Translations under genes and position numbers: made by a program
Notes under the pieces: generated by a model
What the model saw: only the letters and a program-made list of their open reading frames with translations
Database searches by the model: none
What the model was told of the DNA's origin: nothing
Origin: Burkholderiales bacterium
GTDB taxonomy: Bacteria > Pseudomonadota > Gammaproteobacteria > Burkholderiales > Burkholderiaceae_C
Direction: 5' to 3'
Length of the DNA stretch: 41,148 nt
Assembly (NCBI GenBank): GCA_025350145.1
Contig: JANXYH010000070.1
Location: forward strand, 1 to 41,148
Part shown: piece after piece, positions 15,418 to 24,659 of the stretch
Layout of the letters: each line of letters opens with the position of its first letter
How positions within the stretch are numbered: the first letter of the stretch is position 1

Positions 15418-17464
15418 CCCCACTAGGCCCAATAGGCCGGCCGTCGCCGGCCCGCCGTCGCGAACCGCGCCGGCACCGGACTCGGCGCCGGACTCGACCT
15501 TGCTGGTGCCGCTGGACATGGCGCACCCGAGCAAGCCGCTGCCAGCCGCCGTGGTGGCGGCCCAGGCCAACCCTGTCGCTGCGCCACCGCCCGTTGTGCC
15601 TGGCGACGAAGCGGCCCCAGCCTTGCAGCGGCCAGCGGACGGCATGCCCGAGCGCACAGCACGCACAGCACGCCCGGCACGCCCCGCACCGCCTGCACCA
15701 CCGAAAGGGCGCCTGGATTGGCGCTACCTGGTCGACTGTTTGCACAGCGACGGCCTGGTCGACGATGCCGCTGCCGCCGTCCTGCTCAAGCGCCTGGGCG
15801 CGGGTGCATCCAGCCTGCACGCGCTGGTGCGCCTGGGCGGCGCGGGGCTGAGCCACGCCGGACGCGCGCTGAACACCGAGGCGCTGACCGAATGGCTGGC
15901 GCGGCACCTGGGCATGCCCTACCTGCGGATCGATCCGCTCAAGGTCGAGGTCGGTCGGATTGCCGAAGTCATGGGCCACCAGTACGCCCAGACCCGCGGC
16001 CTGCTGCCGGTGGCCCTGGGTTCGACCGAGGTCACCGTGGCCACGGCCGAGCCCCTTGACACCGCCTGGGTGGCCGAGATCGAGTCGCACAGCCGCCGCC
16101 GGGTGCGGCTGGTGCTGGCCAACCCGGACGACATCGCCCGTTACACGACCGAGTTCTACAGCCTGGCGCGCTCGGTGCGTGCGGCCCACAAGGTCGGCGA
16201 GGTCGCGGCCGGCGCAAGCTTCGAGCAATTGGTCGAGCTCGGTCAGGCCAGCAAGCAACTCGACGCCAATGACCAGGGCGTGGTCCAGGTGGTCGATTGG
16301 TTGTGGCAGTACGCCTTCGACCAGCGCGCCAGCGACATCCATCTGGAGCCGCGGCGCGAGATCGGCGCGATCCGCTTTCGCATCGACGGCGTGCTGCACA
16401 CCGTCTACCAGGTGCCGTTGACGGTAATGAACGCGATGACCGCGCGGATCAAGCTGCTCGGGCGGATGGACGTGGTCGAGCGCCGCCGGCCGCAGGATGG
16501 GCGGATCAAGACCCGCAGACCGGACACCCTGGAGTTGCCCGGGGCCGAGGTCGAGATGCGCCTGTCGACGCTGCCTACGGCCTTTGGCGAGAAGCTGGTG
16601 ATGCGGGTGTTCGACCCCGAGACCGGCAAGAAATCGGTCGAGGGTCTGGGCTTCTCGCCGCACGATGCCCAGCGCTGGCAGGAACTGATCGGCCAGCCGC
16701 ACGGCATCATCTTGGTGACCGGCCCGACCGGCAGCGGCAAGACCTCGACGCTCTACGCCACCTTGCGCCAACTGGCCACCGACGAGGTCAACATCTGCAC
16801 CGTCGAAGACCCGATCGAGATGATCGAGCCGGCCTTCAACCAGACCCAGGTTCAGGCGGCGCTCGAGATGGGCTTTGCCGAGGGCCTGCGGGCGCTGATG
16901 CGGCAGGACCCGGACATCATCATGGTCGGCGAGATCCGCGATCTGGCCACGGCCGAGATGGCGATCCAGGCCGCGCTGACCGGGCACCTGGTGTTCAGCA
17001 CCTTGCACACCAACGATGCGGCCAGCGCGATCACCCGGCTGGCCGACCTGGGGGTGCCGGGCTACCTGATCTCGGCGACCGTGATCGGGGTGCTGGCGCA
17101 GCGCCTGGCGCGCACCCTGTGCAGCGAATGCAAGGTGCGCGACGACAGCGTGCACCGACAGAACCTGGACGAATTGGCCGCGCCCTGGCGGATGTCGGGC
17201 GGGGTCAGGCCGTACAAGCCGGTCGGCTGCCCTGCCTGCCGCCAGACCGGCTTTCGCGGCCGTACCGGCCTGTACGAGTTGATGGTGATGAGCGACGCCG
17301 CGCGCCGCGCCGTCCACCCGGTGCTGGACATGACCGCGCTGCGCCGCAACGCCGTCACCCAGGGCATGCAGCCGCTGCGCCTGGCCGGCACAATGAAGGT
17401 GGCCGAGGGCCTGACCACGGTCGACGAGGTGCTGCGCGGCACACCGGCCTGGTCCGAGCATTGA
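15395..17464 (+). CDS. GspE/PilB-type secretion or pilus assembly ATPase
   Basis: The 689-residue protein is a hexameric traffic ATPase. It starts with a low-complexity Pro/Ala/Arg segment (to about residue 105), followed by an MshEN/GspE_N region ('GRALNTEALTEWLARHLGMPYLRIDPLKVEVGRIAEVMGHQYAQ'). The motor comes next: Walker A GPTGSGKT near 442-449, Walker B 'DPDIIMVGEIRD', the Asp/His boxes ('TVEDPIE', 'TGHLVFSTLHTNDA') and a zinc site (CSEC near 576, CPAC near 612). It could drive a type IV pilus or a type II-like pseudopilus. The true start could be later, since the first 100 residues are poorly conserved. The frame starts inside the FimT-like gene. Confidence 0.88.
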   Translation: MSLRAANSPTRPNRPAVAGPPSRTAPAPDSAPDSTLLVPLDMAHPSKPLPAAVVAAQANPVAAPPPVVPGDEAAPALQRPADGMPERTARTARPARPAPPAPPKGRLDWRYLVDCLHSDGLVDDAAAAVLLKRLGAGASSLHALVRLGGAGLSHAGRALNTEALTEWLARHLGMPYLRIDPLKVEVGRIAEVMGHQYAQTRGLLPVALGSTEVTVATAEPLDTAWVAEIESHSRRRVRLVLANPDDIARYTTEFYSLARSVRAAHKVGEVAAGASFEQLVELGQASKQLDANDQGVVQVVDWLWQYAFDQRASDIHLEPRREIGAIRFRIDGVLHTVYQVPLTVMNAMTARIKLLGRMDVVERRRPQDGRIKTRRPDTLELPGAEVEMRLSTLPTAFGEKLVMRVFDPETGKKSVEGLGFSPHDAQRWQELIGQPHGIILVTGPTGSGKTSTLYATLRQLATDEVNICTVEDPIEMIEPAFNQTQVQAALEMGFAEGLRALMRQDPDIIMVGEIRDLATAEMAIQAALTGHLVFSTLHTNDAASAITRLADLGVPGYLISATVIGVLAQRLARTLCSECKVRDDSVHRQNLDELAAPWRMSGGVRPYKPVGCPACRQTGFRGRTGLYELMVMSDAARRAVHPVLDMTALRRNAVTQGMQPLRLAGTMKVAEGLTTVDEVLRGTPAWSEH

Positions 17465-17575
17465 GGGGCACGGGCACCGTACGTGTAAACCCATGGCCGG
17501 GGCCAGCCAGCCGCTTCCTAGAATCCTTGCGAGATCGGGCCAACATCGGCCGCAGGGGTTCGAGGAGTTAAGCGC

Positions 17576-18040
17576 GTGAAGGTCAAAAGCCAGAAAGATT
17601 TTTGGTCCGGGGTGATGTTTGTCGTCATGGGCGTGGCATTCGCCTGGGGCGCGACGCACTACAACTTCGGCTCGTCGGCCCGCCCCGGTCCCGGCTACTT
17701 CCCGTTCGGCCTGGGCGTCCTGCAGGCCCTGCTCGGCGCGTTCATCCTGTTCGAATCGCTGGTGGTCGAGACCGAAGACGGCGAGCCAATTGGCAAGTGG
17801 GCCTGGAAGCCGCTGCTGACGATCTCGGGCTCTGTCGCGGTCTTTGCCTGGGCCCTGCCGCTGCTGGGCATGGCGGTGGCCCTGCCGCTGCTGATCACCA
17901 TCTCCAGCCTGGCCGGTGACGAGTTCCACTGGAAGGATGTGCTGCTGAACTGCGTGGTGCTGACGGTAGGCTCCTGGGCGGTGTTCATCCTCGGCCTGAA
18001 GCTGGTGATCCCGCTCTGGCCCAGCTTCATCACCGGTTGA
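17576..18040 (+). CDS. tctB: tripartite tricarboxylate transporter small membrane subunit TctB
   Basis: The 154-residue protein with four hydrophobic segments matches TctB ('FWSGVMFVVMGVAFAWGATHYNFGSSARPGPGYFPFGLGVLQALLGAFILFESL'). The RPGPGYFP motif is characteristic. With TctA it forms the membrane part of a secondary, binding-protein-dependent carboxylate transporter. Translation likely begins at GTG 17576 with GAGGAG upstream. A TAGAAT box at 17519-17524 may be its -10 element. The binding protein gene tctC, often the first gene of such operons, is not next to it. Confidence 0.92.
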   Translation: MKVKSQKDFWSGVMFVVMGVAFAWGATHYNFGSSARPGPGYFPFGLGVLQALLGAFILFESLVVETEDGEPIGKWAWKPLLTISGSVAVFAWALPLLGMAVALPLLITISSLAGDEFHWKDVLLNCVVLTVGSWAVFILGLKLVIPLWPSFITG

Positions 18041-18055
18041 GGAGGACACAGAGCC

Positions 18056-19567
18056 ATGGAACTGCTTTCCAACCTGGCGCTGGGCTTCGGCGTTGCGTTC
18101 ACGCTTCAAAACGTCCTGTATGCGCTGTTCGGCGCGATCCTGGGCACGCTGATCGGCGTGCTGCCGGGCATCGGCCCGGTGGCCACAATCGCCATGTTGC
18201 TGCCCAGCATCTACGCGTTGGACGCCACCCCGGCACTGATCATGCTGGCCGGCATCTACTACGGTGCCCAGTACGGCGGCTCGACCACCGCGATCCTGAT
18301 CAACGTCCCCGGCGAGTCCAGCTCGGTCGTGACCTGCATCGACGGCTACCAGATGGCCCGTCAGGGCCGCGCCGGCCCGGCATTGGCTGCGGCCGGCCTG
18401 GGCTCGTTCTTCGCCGGCTGTGTCGGCACGGTCATCATCGCGGCGTTTGCCCCGCCGCTGACCGAGCTGGCCTTCAAGTTTGGTCCGGCCGAGTACTTCA
18501 GCCTGATGGTGCTGGGCCTGATCGGCGCGGTGGTGCTGGCCTCGGGTTCGCTGATCAAGGCGATCTCGATGGTGATCCTGGGTCTGCTGCTGGGCCAGGT
18601 CAATACCGACGTGATCTCGGGCGTGCCACGCTACAGCTTCGACATCCCCGAGTTGACCGACGGGATCGGCTTCGTCGTGATCGCGATGGGCGTGTTCGGC
18701 TTCGGCGAGATCATCGTCAACCTGGGTCAGCCGGCCGAGCACCGCGAGGTCTTCACCCGCGATGTCAAGGGGCTGTGGCCGACCAAGCAAGACTTCATCG
18801 ATGCCTGGCCGGCTGTGGTGCGTGGCACGGCGCTGGGCTCGATCCTGGGCGTGCTGCCGGGCGGGGGCGCGCTGCTGGCCTCATTCGCCTCGTACACGAT
18901 GGAAAAGAAGTACCCGAGGAAGCCGCACGAGCTGGAGTTCGGCAAGGGCAACATCCGCGGTGTGGCCGGGCCCGAGTCGGCCAACAACGCCGGTGCGCAG
19001 ACCAGCTTCATTCCGATGCTCACGCTGGGCATTCCGCCCAACGCGGTGATGGCGCTGATGGTCGGGGCGATGACGATCAAGGGCATACAGCCCGGCCCGC
19101 AGGTGATGAGCAGCAACCCGCAGTTGTTCTGGGGCCTGATCGCCTCGATGTGGGTCGGCAACCTGATGCTGATCATCCTGAACCTGCCGATGATCGGCAT
19201 CTGGATCAAGCTGCTGACGGTGCCCTACCGCTTTCTCTTTCCGGCCATCGTGGTTTTCTGTGGCATCGGCTGCTACACGCTCAACAACAGCTCGTTCGAC
19301 GTGTTCATGACGGCCGGCTTCTGCCTCGTCGGCTACACCTTCTACAAGCTCGGCTGCGAGCCTGCGCCGCTGCTGCTGGGCTTCATCCTCGGGCCGATGA
19401 TGGAAGAGAACCTGCGCCGCGCCTTGTTGCTGTCGCGCGGCGACTGGACGACGTTCGCCACCCGGCCGCTGTCGGCTGGCCTGCTGCTGGCCGCGCTGCT
19501 GATGGTGGTGGTGGTGATGCTGCCGTCGATCAAGAGCAAGCGCGAGGTAGCGTTCCAGGAAGACTGA
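18056..19567 (+). CDS. tctA: tripartite tricarboxylate transporter large permease TctA
   Basis: The 503-residue multi-spanning protein matches TctA. Typical stretches are 'ALFGAILGTLIGVLPGIGPVATIAMLLP', 'GIYYGAQYGGSTTAILINVPGESSSVVTCIDGYQMARQGRAGPAL', and 'LGVLPGGGALLASFASYTMEKKYPRKPHELEFGKGNIRGVAGPESANNAGAQTSFIPMLTLGIPPNAVMALMVGAM'. It is the permease that moves the carboxylate with Na+ or H+. It follows tctB by 15 bp with GAGGA before the ATG, and ends before a hairpin. The substrate depends on the unlinked TctC protein and cannot be told here. Confidence 0.94.
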   Translation: MELLSNLALGFGVAFTLQNVLYALFGAILGTLIGVLPGIGPVATIAMLLPSIYALDATPALIMLAGIYYGAQYGGSTTAILINVPGESSSVVTCIDGYQMARQGRAGPALAAAGLGSFFAGCVGTVIIAAFAPPLTELAFKFGPAEYFSLMVLGLIGAVVLASGSLIKAISMVILGLLLGQVNTDVISGVPRYSFDIPELTDGIGFVVIAMGVFGFGEIIVNLGQPAEHREVFTRDVKGLWPTKQDFIDAWPAVVRGTALGSILGVLPGGGALLASFASYTMEKKYPRKPHELEFGKGNIRGVAGPESANNAGAQTSFIPMLTLGIPPNAVMALMVGAMTIKGIQPGPQVMSSNPQLFWGLIASMWVGNLMLIILNLPMIGIWIKLLTVPYRFLFPAIVVFCGIGCYTLNNSSFDVFMTAGFCLVGYTFYKLGCEPAPLLLGFILGPMMEENLRRALLLSRGDWTTFATRPLSAGLLLAALLMVVVVMLPSIKSKREVAFQED

Positions 19568-19601
19568 GGCCGGCGCCGGGATTGCCCGGCCAAGCCCGGC
19601 A

Positions 19602-19632
19602 GAAGGCCCCGCATGCGGGGCCTTCGTGTTTC
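19602..19632 (+). terminator. terminator after tctA
   Basis: A 24-base perfect palindrome (GAAGGCCCCGCA and its complement, 19602-19625) forms a very strong hairpin followed by only a short T-containing tail. It ends the tctBA transcript just upstream of the MFS gene. Confidence 0.7.
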
Positions 19633-19660
19633 TGCACCCCGGCGTGGCACCATCCCCGCA

Positions 19661-21274
19661 ATGCCTGACCAAGCCCCGACACCCGCCGCCGTCGACCAGG
19701 ACAGCGGTGCGCTCGCACCGCTGCGCGGGCCGGTGTTCCGCATGCTCTGGTTGACCTGGTTGACGGCCAACCTGACGATGTGGATGAACGACGTCGCCGC
19801 CGCCTGGCTGATGACGACCTTGACCGACAGCCCGGGCATGGTCGCACTGGTCGCCACCGCGTCGACCTTGCCGGTGTTCGTGCTCGGCCTGGGCAGTGGT
19901 GCCCTGGCCGACATCCTCGACCGGCGGCTGTACTTCGCCAGTACCCAGATCTGGGTCTCGGTCAACGCCATGGTGTTGGCCGCTGCCTCCTTGGCCGGTG
20001 TGCTCAACGCGCCGCTGCTGCTGGCGCTGACCTTTTCCAATGGCATCGGTCTGGCGATGCGCTGGCCGGTGTTCGCGGCGATCGTGCCCGAGGTCGTCAG
20101 CAAGCCGCATCTGCACGCGGCATTGGCCTTGAACGGGGTGGCGATGAACCTGTCGCGGGTGGTCGGACCGATGCTGGCCGGGGCGCTCTTGGCCAGCCTG
20201 GGCAGCGCGGCGGTGTTCGTGCTGAACGCCTTGCTGGCGGCCGGCGCGTCGGTCGCGATCCTGCGCTGGCGGGCGCCGCAGCACCACAGCACCTTGCCGG
20301 GTGAGCGTTTCGTCGGCGCGGTGCGGGTGGGGGTGCAGCATGTCTGGCAATCGCCGCGGATGCGGGTCGTGCTGCTGCGCGTGTTCCTCTTTTTCTTGCA
20401 GGCCAGCGCTTTGATGGCCCTGATGCCGCTGGTGGCCAAGCACCTGCATGCCGGTGGGCCAGGGCTGTACACCGCCATGCTGGCCAGCGTCGGCTGCGGC
20501 GCGATCTATGCGGCGCTGTCGTTCCCGCGCTGGCGGGCACATGTCGGTCGCGATGCCTTCGTACGCTGGGGCACCCTCACCCATGCCGCCGCCTCCTGTG
20601 TCGTGGTGCTGGCGACCACGCCCTGGCTGGCGCTGCCTGCGCTGGCGGTGATCGGCATGGCCTGGATCGCGACCGCCAACACCCTGACCGTGTCGGCCCA
20701 GATGGCCCTGCCCAACTGGGTCAGGGCGCGCGGCATGTCGATCTACCAGATGGGATTGATGGGTGGCTCGGCCGTCGGCGCGATGCTGTGGGGCCAGGTG
20801 GCGGGCGCATTCAGCGTCACGACCGCCGTGGTCGGCGCCGCCGGCATGGGCCTGGTGTTGCTGGTGTTGCTGCGCAACCGGTCGGTCGAAGGTGGCGAGG
20901 ACGAGGACCACTCGCCGGCACCGGCCGCAGGCACCGAGCCCGGCATCGATTTCGAGCCCGACGCCGGCCCGATCATGGTCACCGTCGAGTACCAGATCGA
21001 CCCCGCCCGTGCCGCCGAGTTCAGCGAGGTCATGCGCCTGACCCGCCGCGCCCGGCTGCGCCAGGGCGTGTTGTCCTGGGGCCTGTTCCGCGACACCGCC
21101 CAGGCCGGCCGCTACCTCGAATATTTCGTCGATGAAAGCTGGACCGAGCACCTGCGCCGGCTCGAACGCTTCACCGCCGCCGACGAGGGCCTGCGCGAGC
21201 GCCGGCTGTCATTTCACAGCGGGCCGAACTTGCCCAAGGTGCAGCGACTCCTGGCTGATCGCCTGGGTCGTTGA
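19661..21274 (+). CDS. MFS permease (MFS_3 type) with C-terminal monooxygenase-like (ABM) domain
   Basis: The first ~410 residues are a 12-segment major facilitator of the MFS_3/EntS type ('FRMLWLTWLTANLTMWMNDVAAAWLMTTLTDSPGMVALVATASTLPVFVLGLGSGALADILDRR'). After an acidic linker ('VEGGEDEDHSPAPAAGTEP'), the last ~115 residues ('ITVEYQIDPARAAEFSEVMRLTRR' type, then 'GVLSWGLFRDTAQAGRYLEYFVDESWTEHLRRLERFTAADE') resemble a dimeric alpha/beta ABM/heme-degrading-like ferredoxin fold. The permease part is usually linked to export of siderophores or drugs. The role of the tail is not known to me. The start is the ATG at 19661; an in-frame ATG at 19613 lies in the hairpin. Confidence 0.82.
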   Translation: MPDQAPTPAAVDQDSGALAPLRGPVFRMLWLTWLTANLTMWMNDVAAAWLMTTLTDSPGMVALVATASTLPVFVLGLGSGALADILDRRLYFASTQIWVSVNAMVLAAASLAGVLNAPLLLALTFSNGIGLAMRWPVFAAIVPEVVSKPHLHAALALNGVAMNLSRVVGPMLAGALLASLGSAAVFVLNALLAAGASVAILRWRAPQHHSTLPGERFVGAVRVGVQHVWQSPRMRVVLLRVFLFFLQASALMALMPLVAKHLHAGGPGLYTAMLASVGCGAIYAALSFPRWRAHVGRDAFVRWGTLTHAAASCVVVLATTPWLALPALAVIGMAWIATANTLTVSAQMALPNWVRARGMSIYQMGLMGGSAVGAMLWGQVAGAFSVTTAVVGAAGMGLVLLVLLRNRSVEGGEDEDHSPAPAAGTEPGIDFEPDAGPIMVTVEYQIDPARAAEFSEVMRLTRRARLRQGVLSWGLFRDTAQAGRYLEYFVDESWTEHLRRLERFTAADEGLRERRLSFHSGPNLPKVQRLLADRLGR

Positions 21275-21330
21275 GGGCCGTTGAGGGCCACTGAGGGCCG
21301 CTGCTGGGTTTCCAAAGCGGCCACGCGGCT

Positions 21331-24300
21331 TCAGCCCTGCAGGCCTTCGTCCACCGCACGCTGCAACTGCATGGCGTCGACGGGTTTGGTCAGGTAGTGC
21401 TGCGCGCCCAACTCAAAGCACTCGTCGATGCGCTCGGGGGAGGCGTCGGCGCTGATCATGATGACTGGAACGCCGCGGGTGTGCGAATCGGCCTTGAGCC
21501 TGCGCAGCAGTTCGATGCCGGCGCTGTCGGGCTGCTGCAGGTCGACGATCACCAGGTCGGCCTCGGCCACCGCCAGCAGGCCTTCGGCGGCACTGGTGGC
21601 ACTGCGCAGGTCGACGCCGGGCCGCTGTTGCAGGCAGTCGCGGACGAACTGCAGGTCGGTGGCCTGGTCGGCAATGCAGACGACCCGGCCGATGCTGACC
21701 GCCGGGCCAATGCCGCTGGGCACCACAGCCGAGCCCATGGCGCGCTCCGGCGCGACCGAGGTCAGCAGGCTGGATTCGGCGCGCGGCAGGCGGATGGCAA
21801 AGGTCGAGCCTTCACCCGGGTGGCTGCGGACCAGCATTTCGCCGCCCATCAGTTCGACCAGATGGCGGCTCAAGGCCAGGCCGATGCCGCCGCCTTGGCG
21901 CGCCTGAGGTCCGTCTGCCTGCGCTTCTGGCGCGGTGGCGCGGTGGAATGGCGTGAACAGCTCGCTGAGCTGGACCGCGCTCATGCCGATGCCATCGTCC
22001 ACCACCTCCAGCAGCAACATGCCCGGGGCGTCGGGGGCCACCCGCAGTTCGACCTGACCACCGCGCCGGTTGAACTTCACGGCGTTGCCGAGCAGGTTGA
22101 CCAGCACCTGGCGCAGCCGCAGCGGATCGGCCTGCACCGCCAGCCCAGGGTCGTGCAGGCTCAGGCGCAGCCCGACCTGGGCGCGCATCGCGATCGGCTC
22201 GATCGACATCAGGGTTTCCTGCAGCAAATCGGCCAGCGGCACGGGCTGTGGCGACAAATGCAACTCGCCGGCTTCGATCCGCGACAGGTCCAGCACGTCG
22301 TTGACCATGTCCGAGAGCTGCCAACCGGTCTGGCGGATCTGTGCCAACGCCCGCTGTTGGGCGACCGGGTCGGCGGGACTGCCTTCGGTGCCCGACAGGA
22401 CCTGGGCAAAGCCGACGATGGCGTCCAGCGGCGCCCGCAATTCATGCGACAGCCGGGCCAGGAAATGGGTCTTGGCGCGGTTGGCGGCGACCGCAACTTC
22501 GCGCTCGCGCTCGGCCTGGCGCAAGCGCAGCATGTCGGTCAGGTCCTGCAGGGCGCCGACCGTGGCCACCGCCTGGCCGCTGCTGTCGGTCAGGGTGTGG
22601 ACGCTGGCGGCAACTTGCAGTACCCGGCCGTCATGGGTCAGGTAGCGCTGGCGGCGGGCCTGGTCGCCGGCCAGGGCGGCGGCGGTGCCGTCGTCCTCGG
22701 CCACATCGGGCAGGCGAATTTCGGACAAAGGGCGGTGCAGCAGGTCCTGCTGGGCGTAACCGGTCATCTTGCAGAAGGCCGGGTTGGCCATGGCGATGCG
22801 GCCGTCCATGTCGATCAGCGTCAGGCCGATGTTGACGCTGTCGAAGATGGTGCGAAAGCGCGCCTCGCTCTCGCTCTGCGCGTGCTGGGCGTGGCGGCGC
22901 CCGTCCATCTCAGCCTGCAAGGCCTGCGTGCGCTCGCGCACCCGCTCCTCGATCCGTCGCAGCTTGCCGCTCAAGGCCAGCAGCAGGGCCGACAGCATCG
23001 CAATGCCGATCACCGTCGGCAAGGCCAGCAGCCAGACTGCGCTGATCAGCCGGCTGTCGGCGCCGGCGGCCTGCGTGATCACCAGGTCCAGCCGCTTGTC
23101 GCCGAAGCTGATCCGGCTGGGGTGGGCGCGGTCGTTGACCGCCAAGGTGCCACTGTCACAGCCTGCCGGTCCGGCCAGGCGGTGCAACGGGCCCTTGGCC
23201 TGGCCATCGGTCAGGCAGGCGCTGACGAATTCGTCGCCCTCGGGCAAGGCTTTGCTGACCAGCATGTCCAGGTCGACCAGCACGTAGACCACCGTCGTCG
23301 CGCCCGCGCCGGTGGCGGGCAGGGCCTGGGTCAGCAGCATGCCGACCTGGCCCTGGTCGTCCAGAGCCATCGTGGTCATGGCCACGCCCTGGTTGGCGGC
23401 GAACGCCTTTTGCAGGGCCTGGCGCAAGGCCGGCACGGCCATCGCGTTGACGCCAGCGCTGTCAGCCTGACCCAGCGCCATCAAGGCACCCCGCCGCGGA
23501 CCGAAGCCATGGCGCAGGGCCATCGCTGGCGGCGATTCGGTCGAGGCAAGGCCGGCCGCCTCGCTTGCGCCCTGAGCGCCCAGCCACCGGGCCTCGGGCT
23601 GGCGCAGCGTGTCCTTGTGCGCAGGCTCAAACCAGCCCAGGCTGGTGAGGCCGGGGCGCTGGTCGGTCCAGGGCTTGGCCAGGTCGTCGAACAGGCTCGG
23701 ACTGAGCGCACCACCGCCGGCAGACAGGGCGCCGCGCAAGGCCCGCAAGGCGTCCAAGGGCCCGGCCATCTGCGCCTGTATCCGGACCAGCCTGGCCGCG
23801 GCTTCGCGCTCGAAGCGCACCGCCAGCCGCGCCTCGTCGCGGCGCGCAACTTCGGTGAAGCCGATCAGCATCATCGCCGCCAGCGCCACCAGCGGCGGCA
23901 CCAGCGTGCGCTGGCGGTGGCGCCAGGCCTGCGGCGGCTGCGCCAGCCAGCACAGCAACACCGGCGCGGTGACGACGATGCCGGTCCAGTCGGCGACCAG
24001 GCGGGCCGCGCCGCCGATCAGCACCAGGGTCAGCGGGGCGGCGCTGGCCGAGGCCAGGATCGCGGTATGCAGCACCGCCCCGAGTGCGGCAGTCGATGGC
24101 GCGACCAGCAGCAGGAAGCGGCGCAAGCGGGGGAAGGTGTCCAGGCTCAGCAACTCCGTGTCGCGGTCGTGGCGCAGCAGCCAGCCGGCCAGCGTCGCCT
24201 GGGCGCCGACCACGGCGGTCTCGACCACGATCTGGCGCCACGCGGCACCCATTGCGGCCTCGGCCAGCGCCACCCCCAGCAGCGCTGCGGGCACGGTCCA

Positions 24301-24549
24301 GCGGCCGCGTGTGGCGGCCGCTGCCACCGCCAGCCCGAGCACGACCGACAGCGGGCCGAGGTTGTCGGCGCCGACCTCGTAGCGCGGCAGCAGCACCTCA
24401 AAGACGCCGCACAACAGCGCCACCAAGATCAGCCGCAAGGCAACCCGCCAGGGTCTGGGCGCAGCGGTTGCCGGGGGGGCGGCATCCGGCGGCCACCCCG
24501 GGGGCCTCAGGTCGGCGAGGGGCAGAGGCGGCTGCAGATGTTCGTTCAT
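21331..24549 (-). CDS. membrane hybrid histidine kinase (MASE1-like, CHASE, PAS, HisKA, HATPase, receiver)
   Basis: The 1072-residue protein begins with a multi-spanning MASE1-like sensor (about 35-215). A periplasmic CHASE-like domain (about 225-500), another membrane helix ('[23 protein letters not shown]') and a PAS domain (about 555-680) follow. HisKA has H702 in SHELRAPL, and the HATPase has N box 'LVNLLGNAVKFN' and G boxes 'DDGIGMS' and 'GGGIGLAL'. The receiver has phospho-acceptor D1003 and 'LTKP' (K near 1055). The receiver's usual N-terminal acidic pair reads 'CIADQ', so one of the two acids may be missing. It probably autophosphorylates and passes phosphate onward through its receiver. 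No response regulator or Hpt gene is adjacent. Signal unknown. Confidence 0.88.
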   Translation of the reverse strand: MNEHLQPPLPLADLRPPGWPPDAAPPATAAPRPWRVALRLILVALLCGVFEVLLPRYEVGADNLGPLSVVLGLAVAAAATRGRWTVPAALLGVALAEAAMGAAWRQIVVETAVVGAQATLAGWLLRHDRDTELLSLDTFPRLRRFLLLVAPSTAALGAVLHTAILASASAAPLTLVLIGGAARLVADWTGIVVTAPVLLCWLAQPPQAWRHRQRTLVPPLVALAAMMLIGFTEVARRDEARLAVRFEREAAARLVRIQAQMAGPLDALRALRGALSAGGGALSPSLFDDLAKPWTDQRPGLTSLGWFEPAHKDTLRQPEARWLGAQGASEAAGLASTESPPAMALRHGFGPRRGALMALGQADSAGVNAMAVPALRQALQKAFAANQGVAMTTMALDDQGQVGMLLTQALPATGAGATTVVYVLVDLDMLVSKALPEGDEFVSACLTDGQAKGPLHRLAGPAGCDSGTLAVNDRAHPSRISFGDKRLDLVITQAAGADSRLISAVWLLALPTVIGIAMLSALLLALSGKLRRIEERVRERTQALQAEMDGRRHAQHAQSESEARFRTIFDSVNIGLTLIDMDGRIAMANPAFCKMTGYAQQDLLHRPLSEIRLPDVAEDDGTAAALAGDQARRQRYLTHDGRVLQVAASVHTLTDSSGQAVATVGALQDLTDMLRLRQAEREREVAVAANRAKTHFLARLSHELRAPLDAIVGFAQVLSGTEGSPADPVAQQRALAQIRQTGWQLSDMVNDVLDLSRIEAGELHLSPQPVPLADLLQETLMSIEPIAMRAQVGLRLSLHDPGLAVQADPLRLRQVLVNLLGNAVKFNRRGGQVELRVAPDAPGMLLLEVVDDGIGMSAVQLSELFTPFHRATAPEAQADGPQARQGGGIGLALSRHLVELMGGEMLVRSHPGEGSTFAIRLPRAESSLLTSVAPERAMGSAVVPSGIGPAVSIGRVVCIADQATDLQFVRDCLQQRPGVDLRSATSAAEGLLAVAEADLVIVDLQQPDSAGIELLRRLKADSHTRGVPVIMISADASPERIDECFELGAQHYLTKPVDAMQLQRAVDEGLQG

Positions 24550-24648
24550 GGCTGGTCGAATGCAGTATCACTCAGCCGGACCTTGGCCTTGGCGCGCAGC
24601 GGCTGCGGTGAAGCGGCCTGCCGCCGCCGCAAGCCTGTTCCGACTTTC

Positions 24649-24654
24649 TACAAT
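24649..24654 (+). promoter_or_regulatory. -10 element close to the DMT permease start
   Basis: TACAAT at 24649-24654 ends only 5 bases before the ATG at 24660, so that ATG would be nearly leaderless. The GTG at 24681 has GAGG 5-6 bases upstream and would give a normal short leader. No clear -35 box is seen. Confidence 0.4.
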
Positions 24655-24659
24655 CGTTG

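Noticed and set aside
15242-18790. A 1182-codon open frame on the minus strand
   Set aside because: It is antisense to the gspE, tctB and tctA genes. High GC leaves few stops in the opposite strand; the protein is His/Gln/Arg/Ala-rich with no family features.
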